A program made the translations under genes and the position numbers. Below are positions 36,508-46,973 of a DNA stretch of 64,000 bases, one piece after another (position 1 is the first letter of the stretch; the number at the start of each line of letters is the position of its first letter). The stretch is from Candidatus Obscuribacter sp. GTDB taxonomy: Bacteria > Cyanobacteriota > Vampirovibrionia > Obscuribacterales > Obscuribacteraceae. The stretch is taken from NCBI GenBank assembly GCA_021772095.1, contig JADYXR010000159.1:124001-188000 (forward strand), in the 5' to 3' direction. The notes below the pieces were generated by a model. It saw only the letters and a program-made list of their open reading frames with translations, ran no database searches and had not been told where the DNA came from.

Positions 36508-36837
36508 TCGTTGCTTGTCTTCTTTCCGGAAAACTCGTCAGAAAAAATGCCGGAAATTCTGACAAATTTACCTGATCGCTATCTGCCGTATCCAGACTTT
36601 TGGGACCAGAATCTTGATCGCCGGAAAACCTTTTGCGTTCAGGCTTGTCCAAAAATTTTGCAGCGCGTATAGACATCTTGAACAGCTCATCGGAATGCCC
36701 GAAAGGTTAAAACAGTGCCTCTTGACAGCCTTGATACGTAGTTTCCCCATCTACAAATCAGGGCATGTTAAATAAGCTGGGCACACGATGGGATTAGTGT
36801 CAGTAATTCTGCGTTTTTTTTGGTGAGGTTTCAGGCG
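36508..36837. other. Spacer between mutS2 and the giant gene cluster
   Basis: 330 bases without a supported gene. Just after mutS2, two mutually exclusive hairpins can form: TTTCCGG (36523-36529) with CCGGAAA (36550-36556), and GTCAGAA (36537-36543) with TTCTGAC (36557-36563). CCGGAAA recurs at about 36620. Further on lies the weak copy of the promoter-like element shared with the next two giant genes (36750-36778), then a T8 run (36814-36821) and the ribosome site GAGG (36825-36828). Confidence 0.5.
36750..36778 (+). promoter_or_regulatory. Weak copy of the giant-gene promoter element
   Basis: TCTACA, then a spacer containing GGGCATGT, then TAAGCT. GGGCATGT is identical to the core of the 43497 element and is at the same position in it. 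The distance from the element's end to the start codon (59 bases) is also like that of the two better copies. The -10-like part is poor. Confidence 0.4.
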
Positions 36838-39800
36838 ATGGTAGATAAACCGGCAGCAGGCGACGATAAGAAGGTCGCTGCACCAGCAGCAACGGATCAG
36901 GCGGCTACAACTCCAGAACAACCTGGTAATGAGTCGTTGTTTGATAAGATCATGCGCGAGGATAAGCCCGCGGCCGCAGCCGAAAAGCCGGCTGGTGGCG
37001 ACAAAGCTGCCGAAGAGAAAGTTGCTGCTGAGAAGGCTGCCGCTGAGAAAGCTGCTGCTGAGAAGGCCGCTGCCGAGAAGGCTGCTGCTGAAAAAGCCGC
37101 TGCTGAGAAGGCCGCTGCCGAGAAGGCTGCTGCCGAAAAAGCGGCTGCTGAAACACCGGACAGCATATTCTTCGAAGAACCATCTGATCCATCAGCTGTA
37201 GTGGACACACCAGTGCCGCCCGCAGCCGGAGCTGACAAAGCCGTACCGCCTGCAGCCGCGAATCCGGAAGCGCCTGTCGACGCAACTGTTCCGCCAGCAG
37301 CCGACAAAGCTGTTCCACCAGCAGCCGCAACTGACCAGGCTGTGCCTCCAGCTGGAGCTGACCAAACCGTGGTCGCCAAAGATGCACTCGCTGACGTCGT
37401 AAAACCAGAATTTAAAGCAACCGTCGATGACAAAATCGAGAAGCTCAAAACTCACATCAATAATGGTGCCAGTTTACTTGCCGAAGGCAAAGTCGATGAA
37501 ACAGTCAAAGCTTATAGAGCTGCTGCCGATTTGGTTTCGCCTGAAGAGCAGAAATTATTTTTACAAGAACAAACTAGAGTTGGCGAGCTGATCAAAGCCG
37601 AGAGGCTCAAGCCGACCGAACAACAAGATGCCAAAAAACTCGAAGAGATGAAAACTCTCGAACTCAATTTGCGCACGCTCGGTCGCGTCGATATTTTCAC
37701 AGAAACCAATGCTGGTTTGATCTATACGCAAACCGGTGACCTGGCTAAAGCAGGCGAAGCGTTTGCCAATGCGTTCAAGAACGAAAAGGCTATGGTCGAT
37801 GAGAAATTGCTGCCGGATCTTTACCTATCAAAGGATCCTAACCTTGGCGCGCGGATTGCTGAAATCAGCAAGAACACCGGCGTTGACGTGAAGAAATTGA
37901 TGGCGACTTCTGTTGAAAGCGCCGGACTCGATCCGAAGCTCGTTGGTCTCGATACAGGTCGTGGACCACCTGTCCCGGACACAATAGTGGTACCGGACAA
38001 AGCGACAGCAGAACGAGCCGGATTCGAGCAGGGACCTCCTGCCCCTGGAGCCGACAAGGCTCAACCTGTGGCGGCACCGGACAAACCAGCACCAGCTGTT
38101 GCTGTATCTGACAAAGCACCACCTGCGGTGGGAGCTGATCAGCCACCAGTAGTGGTACCAGGCGACAAAGCAGTATTAGCCGCACCAGTAGTTGGAGACG
38201 CCAAAGCGGCACCAGAAAAAGCAATTGAAGCAGCCGTAGTCTTCTCTCCGACAGACAAAGCTGGAAGAACTCCACTAGAGCGTGTTGGTTTCTACCTAGA
38301 TCAAGCCAACGAAAAGCAAACGCTGACAGCGGAGATGCGCAAAGAAATCGAAGCGGCGATTGCTGATGCGGACAAAGGAATTTCGCCTAAACTGCAAGTC
38401 CTAGAGAAGCGTGAAGCAGAACTCCGGATCAACCGTGGCAAGCTTCTTGAGGCACCAGTTTCAGGTACGACGGAAAAACTTGGTGACGCAGTATCGAGAG
38501 TAGACAGCGTTATTCTCGGAACTTTTGAAGAGCAAGTTAAAGATGGCAACACTTTTGTCGTTCAAACCAAAGCTGGTTTAATCGACAAACTGAATCCTCC
38601 TGCCGATTACAAAATGTCGGAGGAGATCAAAGCTGCGGTGCCGCCGGCTGAATACAAGCCATCCACAGCGAAGCCAGCTGATTCCAAACTTTCGGATGCA
38701 GACTACAGAACCGAATCCTTTAGAAATGATTTGCGCTCCCAGGAATACCGACGCGGCGTTCGCTCGATGTACACCGCGCTCGACGAGTCCATGAGCGAAG
38801 CGGCTTACAAAGACACGCTCGGCAAATTGAAGAGCGTTCTTCCAGCTGACAGCAAAGCATTGGTCGACGCTCTGACCGAGCGCGACAAAGCGACAACGGA
38901 AATCAGGCCGGTTCAATTCGAATTGAATATGACCGTCGCCAGAATTCCAGCTGAGAAAAATCAATCAGCGATGGCTCGTGCCATGTACGGTGACGTGCTC
39001 AGCACAGCGAATGAACCTGATAACGCGAAGAAATACTTCAGCGAAGCGTATGCCTGGAATCAACTGCCTGCGCAAACTGAAGAGTTCCGCACCATGGCTA
39101 TGATGGCAGGTGCAAATCCGACCGATCTGCTTGATGCTGCCGTAAAACAAAACGAGAATCGTGGTGGTGCTAAGCACGGAAAAGCTCTTGAAGTCGAGAA
39201 CTTACTGCAGGAAGCCAATTTGATCTATGCGTCGGCTACTGCAGATCGGAAAGCCGATGTGGCAAACAAGCTCACAGGTTCTATTGAAAAACTTCAAAAA
39301 ATGTCAGATACGGAAGCCTCTCAAGTTGAGGCCCGCTCCCAGGCTTTGCTTTCTGGCTATGAAAAGGCACTGCCTGCCGACGAGAAATCGAAGACCGAAT
39401 TAAAGGGACTCGAACGAAAAATGGATGCTGCTGAAGCTTCATTCACTGATCCTGAAAAAGCGTTGGTGGAAGCCTCTCTTGACCCGACAACCTCGCCGGA
39501 AGATCGGGCCAGGGCGATAGAAGAATTGAAAAAAACTCAAGGACAATGGGTCACCGATCTGGATAGCTACAAAGAGATCCTTGGTGATAAAGGTCAGGCG
39601 TATACCGAAGTTAAAGCGAAAATCACTCTACACATGGTGGACGTCAGTAAGAGCACTGAGAACTTGTTCTATTCCAGAGCAATTCAAGCAAACATGCTCA
39701 ATGAGACCGGCAATAAAGATGGTGCCAAAGCTAAATTGACCGAAGCTTTTGGATCCGTTCCAGCCGGCATGCGCGCCAAACTTTTGGAAACTCGTCCGAA

Positions 39801-42800
39801 AGTGGTCGAACTCAGCAACGGCATCGGCGTGGATATCAAGGCTATGCAGGCGCTCCCTGAACCGACGCGGGCTCCGCTCGAAGCGGCAAAACCACCGGCG
39901 GTGCCAGCCGCTGCAGTCGACGGACAACCACCAGCTGCCGGTGCTGACAAACAGCCACCAGCTGCAGTGGCTGAAAAACCAGCCGGCGCCGATCAACCGC
40001 CAGCAGGCCCGGAAAAAGTTGAAGCTGCTCCTGCCGCGGTCGAACAACCAGCAGGAACAGACATTCCAAAGGGACGCCAAGTTCCAGTTCCTGGAGCCGA
40101 CAAGCGTTTCCTCCAATTGGATGATGCCGAACTCGACAAGAGAATTTCCGATAAAACCGGAAAGCTAGAGCAAGTCGAAGAAGTTAAGGACATGTACAAA
40201 GAGTTGATCAGACGCTATGAGTCTGATCTGACAAAGGCACAGTTCGCAGAATCAGTTCCTGCGATGAAGCTGATCTCCGATGCTCTCAAGGCTGGAAAAG
40301 ATCTGTCCGGACCGCCGGAAAAGCGCGTCGTCGGCACAGAAGAGCTGTCGCCGGAAATGCGCTGGAATTTCCACCGTGCGGTTTTCGCCGACATGGAAAC
40401 CATCAACAATCAGATCCGCATTCGTCAGGAGTACTCTCAATTCCTCAAGGGATCGGAGCAATTCGCAGATGCCGCCAAGATGGGCGAAGAAGCTCGCGAA
40501 TATGCCGAGCGGCTGATGAAGGACTTCGACGTCGATGGCAAGCCAGTTAAAGTTATCGATTTGATGCAACAAGAAGCAGACAAATTGGTCACCGATCAGG
40601 GCGTGATTCTCGACCCGTTGAAACGTCAGGGGATGGACAAGGCCAGCTGGATTCTGATTGGCACCAACCTCGACAACGGCGCATTGAAAACGCCGATCAA
40701 CACCAACAAATTCTTGGCTCAGTTGTACCTGGGTACCGAGATTATTCCTAAGCTCAATGCCGATGGAAAGGTCGTCGGCATCCAAGATATCCAGTTCGGA
40801 AAATCTAGTGCATTCAAACCGCAATTGGCTCTTGAAGCATCTAACCGCGCCCTGGATTACACCAGACAGATTCTCAAATTAGACCCTCTTGATGCCAAAA
40901 CTGCTAAAGAGAATCCAGGTGTCGCCTCTTTGTTCGGTGTCCTGGCCGAAGTGGTCGAGAAGCCTGAGAATTACAAACTCTATGTTGGTAAGGAAGGTGA
41001 AACCTTCACCAATGAGAAGGGCGAAGTCCGTACACTGAAGGGCGGAGAGCTGGTCGGGAAGAACGACAAGGGCATTCCGATCTTGATTGAGGCTCACAGC
41101 GTTCAAAATCTGAAAAATCAGATTAAGAAAGACAGCACCATCGATAGTTTGATCACTAACGCGGTCTTAACAGTCGGTGTGGTATCAGCAATCAAATTGA
41201 CGCGCAACCCGAAAGTCGCGGAATTCTTCGAAAAGGGACTGGGCAAATACGGTTCGCACGCAGGTGTGGTAGCCAGAGTAGCCACCTACTCAGGTATCGC
41301 GACCGCCGGCGTCATGGGTCGTCACTACGGCTACAAGGCCATGACCGGTGTCGAGGAAAGCTGGACTGACAGTGCCGTTCACGTGGTTGGATCGGTTGCC
41401 GCAGCAGAAGTCGGTGGACGCCTGTCCGGACGTGGAAGTTTCATAACCGGTTCCACAGCCGGTCCTCGTCAGTTCGCCAAATTCAATGAAACCGCATCAG
41501 CCGAATTCCTCAAGAAACAAGGCTACGAAACGACTGGTCAGGTCATGGACTTGCTCAAGTCGCAAGGCTTCATCAATGAAGCCAAACAGTTTGTCGGTAT
41601 GCCTAGAGGCACCAAACTGTTAGCCGAAGGCGGAGCCATGGAAGGCAAGGTTTTGGAAGCCCTGCAGAAGGCCGAATTGCGCGGTGCCCGCATGGGCTCA
41701 GTTGCCGAAGCGATCATGAAGGATGCAAAAATGTCGAGCGGCGTCAAGCCGGATCTGTTGGCAGCTCGCGTCGCCAAAGCCGACGCTGGTGGTCTCCAGA
41801 CCGTCGACGATTTGCAACGCTTGATCGAAGCCGATCAAAAAGCGCTCCAAGACCTTGCCAAACACACCGAAAGTGCCGGTGAGAAGATTAAGGTAGCCGA
41901 TGCGGTGGCCGGACATCCTGATGCAGCGGCCTTGCTTGCGACAGCAGAGAAATACGGTCTGAAAGACATAGGCGCAGTCAAATCTCTGGCTGCCACTACA
42001 GAGAAGATTGGATTCGATAAAGTCTTCCCTAAATTGGCAGAAATGAAATCAGCCAACATCATAACCGGCACCACCAAGTTGACCGATGCTGTAGCCATGG
42101 GCACACACGCACTGGAAGGACCTGGCTTGCAGCGCATGCTCAACATGGTTCCAGCCGGAGAACGCGCTGGTTTGCTGACCGAAAAAGCATTGAAGGAAGT
42201 GATGGCGGCTTCGCCTATCACCGGTCAACGCAGTGTGATCTCGAGATTGCGAGACGGTGTCGGCACAGTGAAGAGCGGTTTCAACACGGTCACGACCAGA
42301 GAAGGTTGGAACACTATGCGCACCGCCGCTGGTGACGTGCTCTCTCCTCTGGGGACGAAGAATTTCTACACGCAAACCATACCTGGCGCGGCCAAAGATG
42401 GAATTGTTTTTGGTGCTACCAAACTCAACGACGCCAGAAAAGTGGTCACCGGACGCCTCGAGTTTCGCTCGATCGATCCATCCAAAGCTACTCCTGAAGC
42501 CCTTTCCAGAGCTCGTTTCTCAAGCGGCTTCTACGGTGGCTTGGGTGCAGCCGGCACATACAACACGGTTGTTAAACCATATGATATGACCGGTCAAGTT
42601 TTTGGTGTCACGCTTCCTCAGTACGGCGGAGACGGCAAACCACACGCCATCTTCACTAACCCGCAAGGCGAAGACATGAAGTGGATGGAAGCTCTGAGAG
42701 AGTCTCACTTCCCAACCATCACAGGCATCGATCAAGAAAAACTGCCATGGTACGCAAAAACCTTCGTTGTGCCTCTGGCAGAGGCCGCTCTTGGAACACC

Positions 42801-43344
42801 GGGTCAAGCCTTGTTCGGTTCCGTCTTCCTCAAACCAGGCGCGATCTATAAGCCTGTCTGGTCCAATCCGGAAGCTGGTCCGTTCAAGAAATCGATGCAG
42901 TCGTTCTTCCCGTTGTCTCCAACCAGATGGAACAACTGGAATGCCGGAGCCTTCTCCTCACCGACAATGGCAACGGGCGGCATATTCGCAGGCTCGATGC
43001 TGCCTGCCACCATAGACGGTGCCGGACCAAGACTGGGCGTCAACAAGTACAAAGAGATGCTGAGAAATGCACAGGGCGACATCACGAACAAAGAGCTGCC
43101 AAAACAGCGCACCAATCTAGATGATCTGCAGTTGCCGCCGGCTGCCGAGATGAAGCCTCAGGAAGTTCAACCTGCTCCTGTTGAGCAAGTTAAACCAGCC
43201 GTCGTCCCACCGGCAGACGCCACAAAACCAGCGGGCGCCTATCTGGAAGAAAGAGGAGTGGCACCGAAGAAGCCGGTCGTGGCTCCTAGAACAGGCGACA
43301 AGCCTCTGCAGGAAGAGCCACCTCCTCCAGGGTCCGGTCTGTGA
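36838..43344 (+). CDS. Giant Ala/Lys/Pro-rich protein A of a tandem cluster
   Basis: A 2168-residue protein of unknown function. ATG at 36838 has GAGG nine bases upstream; a TTG six codons earlier is less likely. In order: a low-complexity start with nine five-residue Ala-Ala-Ala-Glu-Lys type units (about 62-106), Ala/Pro linkers (107-185, again near 380-465 and 1020-1080), helical TPR-like stretches (GASLLAEGKVDETVKAYRAA near 207, AMYGDVLSTANEPDNAKKYF near 720), a long helical middle, hydrophobic segments near 1435-1500 and a Gly-rich, partly amphipathic C-terminal third. It ends in another Pro-rich tail. No signal peptide and no catalytic motif are seen. The architecture matches the next two genes, although no long direct similarity to them is obvious by eye. 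A strong terminator follows. Confidence 0.85.
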   Translation: MVDKPAAGDDKKVAAPAATDQAATTPEQPGNESLFDKIMREDKPAAAAEKPAGGDKAAEEKVAAEKAAAEKAAAEKAAAEKAAAEKAAAEKAAAEKAAAEKAAAETPDSIFFEEPSDPSAVVDTPVPPAAGADKAVPPAAANPEAPVDATVPPAADKAVPPAAATDQAVPPAGADQTVVAKDALADVVKPEFKATVDDKIEKLKTHINNGASLLAEGKVDETVKAYRAAADLVSPEEQKLFLQEQTRVGELIKAERLKPTEQQDAKKLEEMKTLELNLRTLGRVDIFTETNAGLIYTQTGDLAKAGEAFANAFKNEKAMVDEKLLPDLYLSKDPNLGARIAEISKNTGVDVKKLMATSVESAGLDPKLVGLDTGRGPPVPDTIVVPDKATAERAGFEQGPPAPGADKAQPVAAPDKPAPAVAVSDKAPPAVGADQPPVVVPGDKAVLAAPVVGDAKAAPEKAIEAAVVFSPTDKAGRTPLERVGFYLDQANEKQTLTAEMRKEIEAAIADADKGISPKLQVLEKREAELRINRGKLLEAPVSGTTEKLGDAVSRVDSVILGTFEEQVKDGNTFVVQTKAGLIDKLNPPADYKMSEEIKAAVPPAEYKPSTAKPADSKLSDADYRTESFRNDLRSQEYRRGVRSMYTALDESMSEAAYKDTLGKLKSVLPADSKALVDALTERDKATTEIRPVQFELNMTVARIPAEKNQSAMARAMYGDVLSTANEPDNAKKYFSEAYAWNQLPAQTEEFRTMAMMAGANPTDLLDAAVKQNENRGGAKHGKALEVENLLQEANLIYASATADRKADVANKLTGSIEKLQKMSDTEASQVEARSQALLSGYEKALPADEKSKTELKGLERKMDAAEASFTDPEKALVEASLDPTTSPEDRARAIEELKKTQGQWVTDLDSYKEILGDKGQAYTEVKAKITLHMVDVSKSTENLFYSRAIQANMLNETGNKDGAKAKLTEAFGSVPAGMRAKLLETRPKVVELSNGIGVDIKAMQALPEPTRAPLEAAKPPAVPAAAVDGQPPAAGADKQPPAAVAEKPAGADQPPAGPEKVEAAPAAVEQPAGTDIPKGRQVPVPGADKRFLQLDDAELDKRISDKTGKLEQVEEVKDMYKELIRRYESDLTKAQFAESVPAMKLISDALKAGKDLSGPPEKRVVGTEELSPEMRWNFHRAVFADMETINNQIRIRQEYSQFLKGSEQFADAAKMGEEAREYAERLMKDFDVDGKPVKVIDLMQQEADKLVTDQGVILDPLKRQGMDKASWILIGTNLDNGALKTPINTNKFLAQLYLGTEIIPKLNADGKVVGIQDIQFGKSSAFKPQLALEASNRALDYTRQILKLDPLDAKTAKENPGVASLFGVLAEVVEKPENYKLYVGKEGETFTNEKGEVRTLKGGELVGKNDKGIPILIEAHSVQNLKNQIKKDSTIDSLITNAVLTVGVVSAIKLTRNPKVAEFFEKGLGKYGSHAGVVARVATYSGIATAGVMGRHYGYKAMTGVEESWTDSAVHVVGSVAAAEVGGRLSGRGSFITGSTAGPRQFAKFNETASAEFLKKQGYETTGQVMDLLKSQGFINEAKQFVGMPRGTKLLAEGGAMEGKVLEALQKAELRGARMGSVAEAIMKDAKMSSGVKPDLLAARVAKADAGGLQTVDDLQRLIEADQKALQDLAKHTESAGEKIKVADAVAGHPDAAALLATAEKYGLKDIGAVKSLAATTEKIGFDKVFPKLAEMKSANIITGTTKLTDAVAMGTHALEGPGLQRMLNMVPAGERAGLLTEKALKEVMAASPITGQRSVISRLRDGVGTVKSGFNTVTTREGWNTMRTAAGDVLSPLGTKNFYTQTIPGAAKDGIVFGATKLNDARKVVTGRLEFRSIDPSKATPEALSRARFSSGFYGGLGAAGTYNTVVKPYDMTGQVFGVTLPQYGGDGKPHAIFTNPQGEDMKWMEALRESHFPTITGIDQEKLPWYAKTFVVPLAEAALGTPGQALFGSVFLKPGAIYKPVWSNPEAGPFKKSMQSFFPLSPTRWNNWNAGAFSSPTMATGGIFAGSMLPATIDGAGPRLGVNKYKEMLRNAQGDITNKELPKQRTNLDDLQLPPAAEMKPQEVQPAPVEQVKPAVVPPADATKPAGAYLEERGVAPKKPVVAPRTGDKPLQEEPPPPGSGL
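37021..37155 (+). repeat. In-frame 15-base tandem repeat
   Basis: Nine consecutive 15-base units of the type GCTGCTGAGAAGGCT, encoding one VAAEK, seven AAAEK and one AAAET. Third-codon positions vary between units. The peptide would form a single charged alpha-helix of about 45 residues. Confidence 0.95.
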
Positions 43345-43403
43345 TAACGACCGAATCGCACACACAATCGTAGTTTAGTTCGCTAAACCACACCAGAAAT
43401 AAG

Positions 43404-43430
43404 GCCCGGCGAAAGCTGGGCTTTTCTTTT
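43404..43430 (+). terminator. Terminator of giant gene A
   Basis: Stem GCCCGGC with GCTGGGC (one G-T pair) and a GAAA loop, followed by TTTTCTTTT. It lies 60 bases after the stop at 43344, so gene B has a separate promoter. Confidence 0.95.
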
Positions 43431-43496
43431 GATATTGCTGATATCGTCGGACTCGCGTCAGTGCTGCAATTTCGAGCTTTTTTTGCGGTCTAAAAA

Positions 43497-43525
43497 TGTC
43501 CAATTCCGGGCATGTAATGTATAGA
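43497..43525 (+). promoter_or_regulatory. Promoter-like element of giant gene B
   Basis: TGTCCA (43497-43502), a 17-base spacer containing GGGCATGTA, and TATAGA (43520-43525). It has the spacing of a sigma-70-type promoter. Preceded by AAAAA. Nearly the same sequence stands before gene C. The distance from TATAGA to the start codon is 55 bases. Confidence 0.7.
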
Positions 43526-43580
43526 TTCTCCTACCCCAATCCCCGGCGAAAGCCATTACAATTTCTGAGGTCTCCCCGAA

Positions 43581-46500
43581 ATGGGTAACGAGAAGCCTGA
43601 AGCTCTACAACCGAGCAAAACAACTGAGACAATACTTCCGGGCGAAGTCGATGATAACGACGATGACGCGCCGTCGCAGACCCCACTCCAACTGGACGCT
43701 TATAAACCAGCTCCGGTGACGCCAGCAGCTGAAGTCAAAGGTGAGCCCGTCAAAGACGCCGCCACAACTGTTGGCGCTGTGCCTGAGACCGCTCCAGCCG
43801 TCGCTCCTGAAGAAGTGGCTGCTGCCGCAGCACCTGCAGGCGCGCCCCAGGACCTCGTCGCTCAAGCCGGCGATCCTCCGCCTGATGCTCCAGCCGAGAA
43901 GCAGGTCGTAACCGACAAGGCCGAAGCTACTGATGCTAAAGCAGATGAGCCCATTGATCCTTACGAGCATATCGACAATGCTCAGCTGTTAAAAACTGAA
44001 CTGGAGACGCTCGCCGCGCAAGACAGAAAGCCGGACGAGATTATTGAAGTTCGCATCAATGGCGAAGACAAGAAAATGACCGTCGCCGAGCGTGTGGCAC
44101 AGCTGAAGACCGGAATGGTCGCCGAAATGGACCTGGCTAGAAAAGGTGCTGATTCACTTCGCATGGTTGGTGATGCCACCAACCCCGGTATCGACGATAT
44201 CGCCAAAATGAACAAGGCTGATCGCGATAAATTGGCTAAAGAACTGGGTCTTGATATTGCTCTAGTGACTATTGATTCGCTTGGAAAGGAATTTCAAAAA
44301 GCGGCGGGCAATCAAGAACGCCAGGGCAAAATAAACGAACTGGCCGAGGCGATGCTTACTCGCGATGCCTTGACTCGACTGCATTTTGCACCGATGACCG
44401 TACGTATGGTGGAAGCCGAGTTTCGTGGTCGCGGATATCTCGATCCTTCGATGAAACTGAATGATACGATCTCGGACGAACAACTCAAAAAAGCATTCGA
44501 TACTTTCAACAGCGCCACGCAGCCGGGCGCTCCAGCTGACATCGCCGCATTCGGCGACGGCAAAGAAGTCAGAGAAGCAAAAGAAGTCTATAGTACATCC
44601 GCTCGCACCCTGGATATCCTCAAGCTGGATCAGCAGCAGAAGCGCGGTCTGTCGGTCGTCGAAGAGATGAATCTGGCGACCAAGCCCGGCGAAGATCCGG
44701 AAACTCACTATAAAAAAGCAATCCAGCTTGCCGACACTCTCAACGTGGGTTATCTCGCCAACGCTGCCTACAAGCCGGAAAACAAACAGGATAATATCTC
44801 TCAGGAGATAGTCGATACGATAAGAATGGGCAGCCATGCTCGTTTAAAATACGCTGATTTTCTGGCTGGCCAGAAGCGATTCCAGGAAGCACAGGGCTTG
44901 ATGGCGCAGGTCAAATCCGATTCGCCTGAGCTGATCTATGCGATGGAAAACGATCAGCCTGTTTATCGTAAATATGACAATGGGAAAAAATCGTACGAAG
45001 AACTAGACAGAAAGGTCACCCTGGGTATTACTGTCAATCCTTCGACATTCGAAATTGCCAATAACAAGCTGTTTGACAAACTCAACAAAGGCAAGATTGG
45101 CACTCCGGAAGACAGCGCCAAATTCGTCGAGCGTTTGCAAAAGGGCGAGTTAGCCACCGACGCAGAGAAAGTCGCATTCCTGCAGTCCGATGAAGCCAAG
45201 TCCACAGAAGCTTTGAAGGTGATGAAACTTTACCGCGATCAAGCCAAGCTCGATGTCGCGGACGCCAACAAAATTCTGGACAAGGAAGTCGAAACGGTAG
45301 AAGCGAGCAAGAAAAAGTTTGAAGGTCGCGACCAACTCACCAAAGATGAAGAAGTCGAAAAGGCGCGTATGGAGCGCGTCATCGCTTCACTCAAAGCAAC
45401 AAAAGCTGAGCGCGAAAATTACGTCAACCGAATCGACGCACTCACCGACTTTACCGAAGGCGTAGTTCATCTTTCTCAAGGCGGAGCCAAGAGCGCTCAT
45501 CCATTGTTTGAATCAGCGCTGGCTAAAGATCCGTCACTGGATGCTGAATTCGCCAAGGCGAAGCTGACCAACCCAGATGCAAAAACACTTACAGAACTTT
45601 CCAAAATGACTGACGATTCCTGGAATGGATATTGGGAGCGCAATTACAAAAAATTCGCCATCGCAGGAGCCGCCGCAGTCGGTACCCTGTCCGGCGTTGG
45701 TTTGATCGGCCTGTGCGGCTACGTCGGCGCCGGTGTTACGACAACTGCAGTAGTCGCCACTACAGGTGGTGCTCTGGCTGGTGGTGCAACGAGTTGGGGA
45801 ATTCACAGAACAGTCAACGAGAAGGCCGGTTGGCCGGAGTTTCGTGATGGCGCCAAAGTTGGTGGCTTGAGCGCAGCTCTGGTGGCCAGTCCGTGGGCCG
45901 CGCAAGCATATCGCAGCCAGGCTGTTACCGGTTTCGGGCGCAATGCAATCGCAGCGGATGCTGTTGCAACCAGCACCGTCAGTAATATGGCCAGCAAAAT
46001 CGGTATCACAAGAGGCACTCTGGTTGGCAGCCTTGGCATGTCTTACACATTTGCAGCAGGCGATGTTTACTTCGGCAAAAAGCCGATTGGTAAGGCGATT
46101 ATAGATGGCACCAAAGAAGGCACTTTCAACACTCTGCTTTTGGGAATCTCTCGAGGTTGGGGTCTGCCGGTGGAAGGACAGACCGCGATCGCTAAAGCGA
46201 CTATGATCAACAAGACAAGCGTCGGATTAGGATTCGGACTGCCGGCCGCTTCAAACGCGATGGCGATGGCTTTCGACGGCAAATCTTTCCAAGATGCCGC
46301 TACCGAAACACTAAGAGATGGAACTCAGAACACTCTGATGTTTGGTCTTATGGGCAAGATGAAAGTTACCGAACCAGGCAAGATGACTGGGCTCAACCGC
46401 ATCGGACTCAACAAATGGACCGCAGCCGGTGGACTCACAATGGGCGGTTTGGCGCCGGCTAAAAATTATTTCGATGGCAAAATCACTGGAGATCAAGCCC

Positions 46501-46973
46501 TCAAAGACTGGGCGACGAACAGCTTGATTGACACCGCATCTTTGATGTTCTTGAAAAAATACGGTTTATCCGATCACGGAACTGGCTCGAGAATCGCAGC
46601 TCCCACCATGGGCGATACCATGGGTTACGCTAAACGCGCATTCCTCATGCAGGAGTCCTGGAACATAGCGGTCAGCGTCGGCACCAAACAACTGGCGCAC
46701 GACCTTGGAGGCAAGGGTTACTACATCAAGGACCACGGAAGCGGCTTCGTCGCGCCTCTGATCGCGGACTTCTTCGATCGCCACTATCCAGGTCTTGATC
46801 CTAAGCATCCAGGCGATGCCAAAGAAATCCAACGGAAGATCGACGGCGATTTGCAAACACCTTTAACCAGCACCCTGCATGTGGACAAGAAAAACGTCGA
46901 CCCTCTACAGAATGGTCAGAAAAATGGACTGTTCTTCGACTACAGCAAAAAGCCGCCTAAGCCGCAAAAGTAG
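43581..46973 (+). CDS. Giant protein B, glycine-zipper membrane-type
   Basis: A 1130-residue protein of unknown function. ATG has GAGG ten bases upstream. Residues 1-120 are Pro/Ala/Glu-rich and disordered. A conserved segment starts with DPYEHIDNAQLLKTELETL (about 125) and contains RKPDEIIEVRINGEDKKMTV; it recurs in protein C. A long helical region follows (about 190-680). Residues about 690-745 form a Gly/Ala-rich hydrophobic block (GTLSGVGLIGLCGYVGAGV) like a glycine zipper, directly followed by VNEKAGWPEFRDGAKVGGL. The C-terminal 300 residues are Gly/Ala/Thr-rich and partly hydrophobic (SYTFAAGDVYFGKKPIGKAI), as in protein C. No signal peptide is seen. The pattern suggests membrane insertion of the C-terminal half. 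Confidence 0.85.
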   Translation: MGNEKPEALQPSKTTETILPGEVDDNDDDAPSQTPLQLDAYKPAPVTPAAEVKGEPVKDAATTVGAVPETAPAVAPEEVAAAAAPAGAPQDLVAQAGDPPPDAPAEKQVVTDKAEATDAKADEPIDPYEHIDNAQLLKTELETLAAQDRKPDEIIEVRINGEDKKMTVAERVAQLKTGMVAEMDLARKGADSLRMVGDATNPGIDDIAKMNKADRDKLAKELGLDIALVTIDSLGKEFQKAAGNQERQGKINELAEAMLTRDALTRLHFAPMTVRMVEAEFRGRGYLDPSMKLNDTISDEQLKKAFDTFNSATQPGAPADIAAFGDGKEVREAKEVYSTSARTLDILKLDQQQKRGLSVVEEMNLATKPGEDPETHYKKAIQLADTLNVGYLANAAYKPENKQDNISQEIVDTIRMGSHARLKYADFLAGQKRFQEAQGLMAQVKSDSPELIYAMENDQPVYRKYDNGKKSYEELDRKVTLGITVNPSTFEIANNKLFDKLNKGKIGTPEDSAKFVERLQKGELATDAEKVAFLQSDEAKSTEALKVMKLYRDQAKLDVADANKILDKEVETVEASKKKFEGRDQLTKDEEVEKARMERVIASLKATKAERENYVNRIDALTDFTEGVVHLSQGGAKSAHPLFESALAKDPSLDAEFAKAKLTNPDAKTLTELSKMTDDSWNGYWERNYKKFAIAGAAAVGTLSGVGLIGLCGYVGAGVTTTAVVATTGGALAGGATSWGIHRTVNEKAGWPEFRDGAKVGGLSAALVASPWAAQAYRSQAVTGFGRNAIAADAVATSTVSNMASKIGITRGTLVGSLGMSYTFAAGDVYFGKKPIGKAIIDGTKEGTFNTLLLGISRGWGLPVEGQTAIAKATMINKTSVGLGFGLPAASNAMAMAFDGKSFQDAATETLRDGTQNTLMFGLMGKMKVTEPGKMTGLNRIGLNKWTAAGGLTMGGLAPAKNYFDGKITGDQALKDWATNSLIDTASLMFLKKYGLSDHGTGSRIAAPTMGDTMGYAKRAFLMQESWNIAVSVGTKQLAHDLGGKGYYIKDHGSGFVAPLIADFFDRHYPGLDPKHPGDAKEIQRKIDGDLQTPLTSTLHVDKKNVDPLQNGQKNGLFFDYSKKPPKPQK

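Noticed and set aside
37021-37155. Regular repeats considered as a CRISPR array
   Set aside because: The units are contiguous 15-base in-frame repeats without spacers, inside a coding region.
36897-37448. Minus-strand Ser/Ala-rich frame of 183 codons
   Set aside because: It is the antisense of the Ala/Glu/Lys repeat of giant protein A, where the biased codons keep other frames open.
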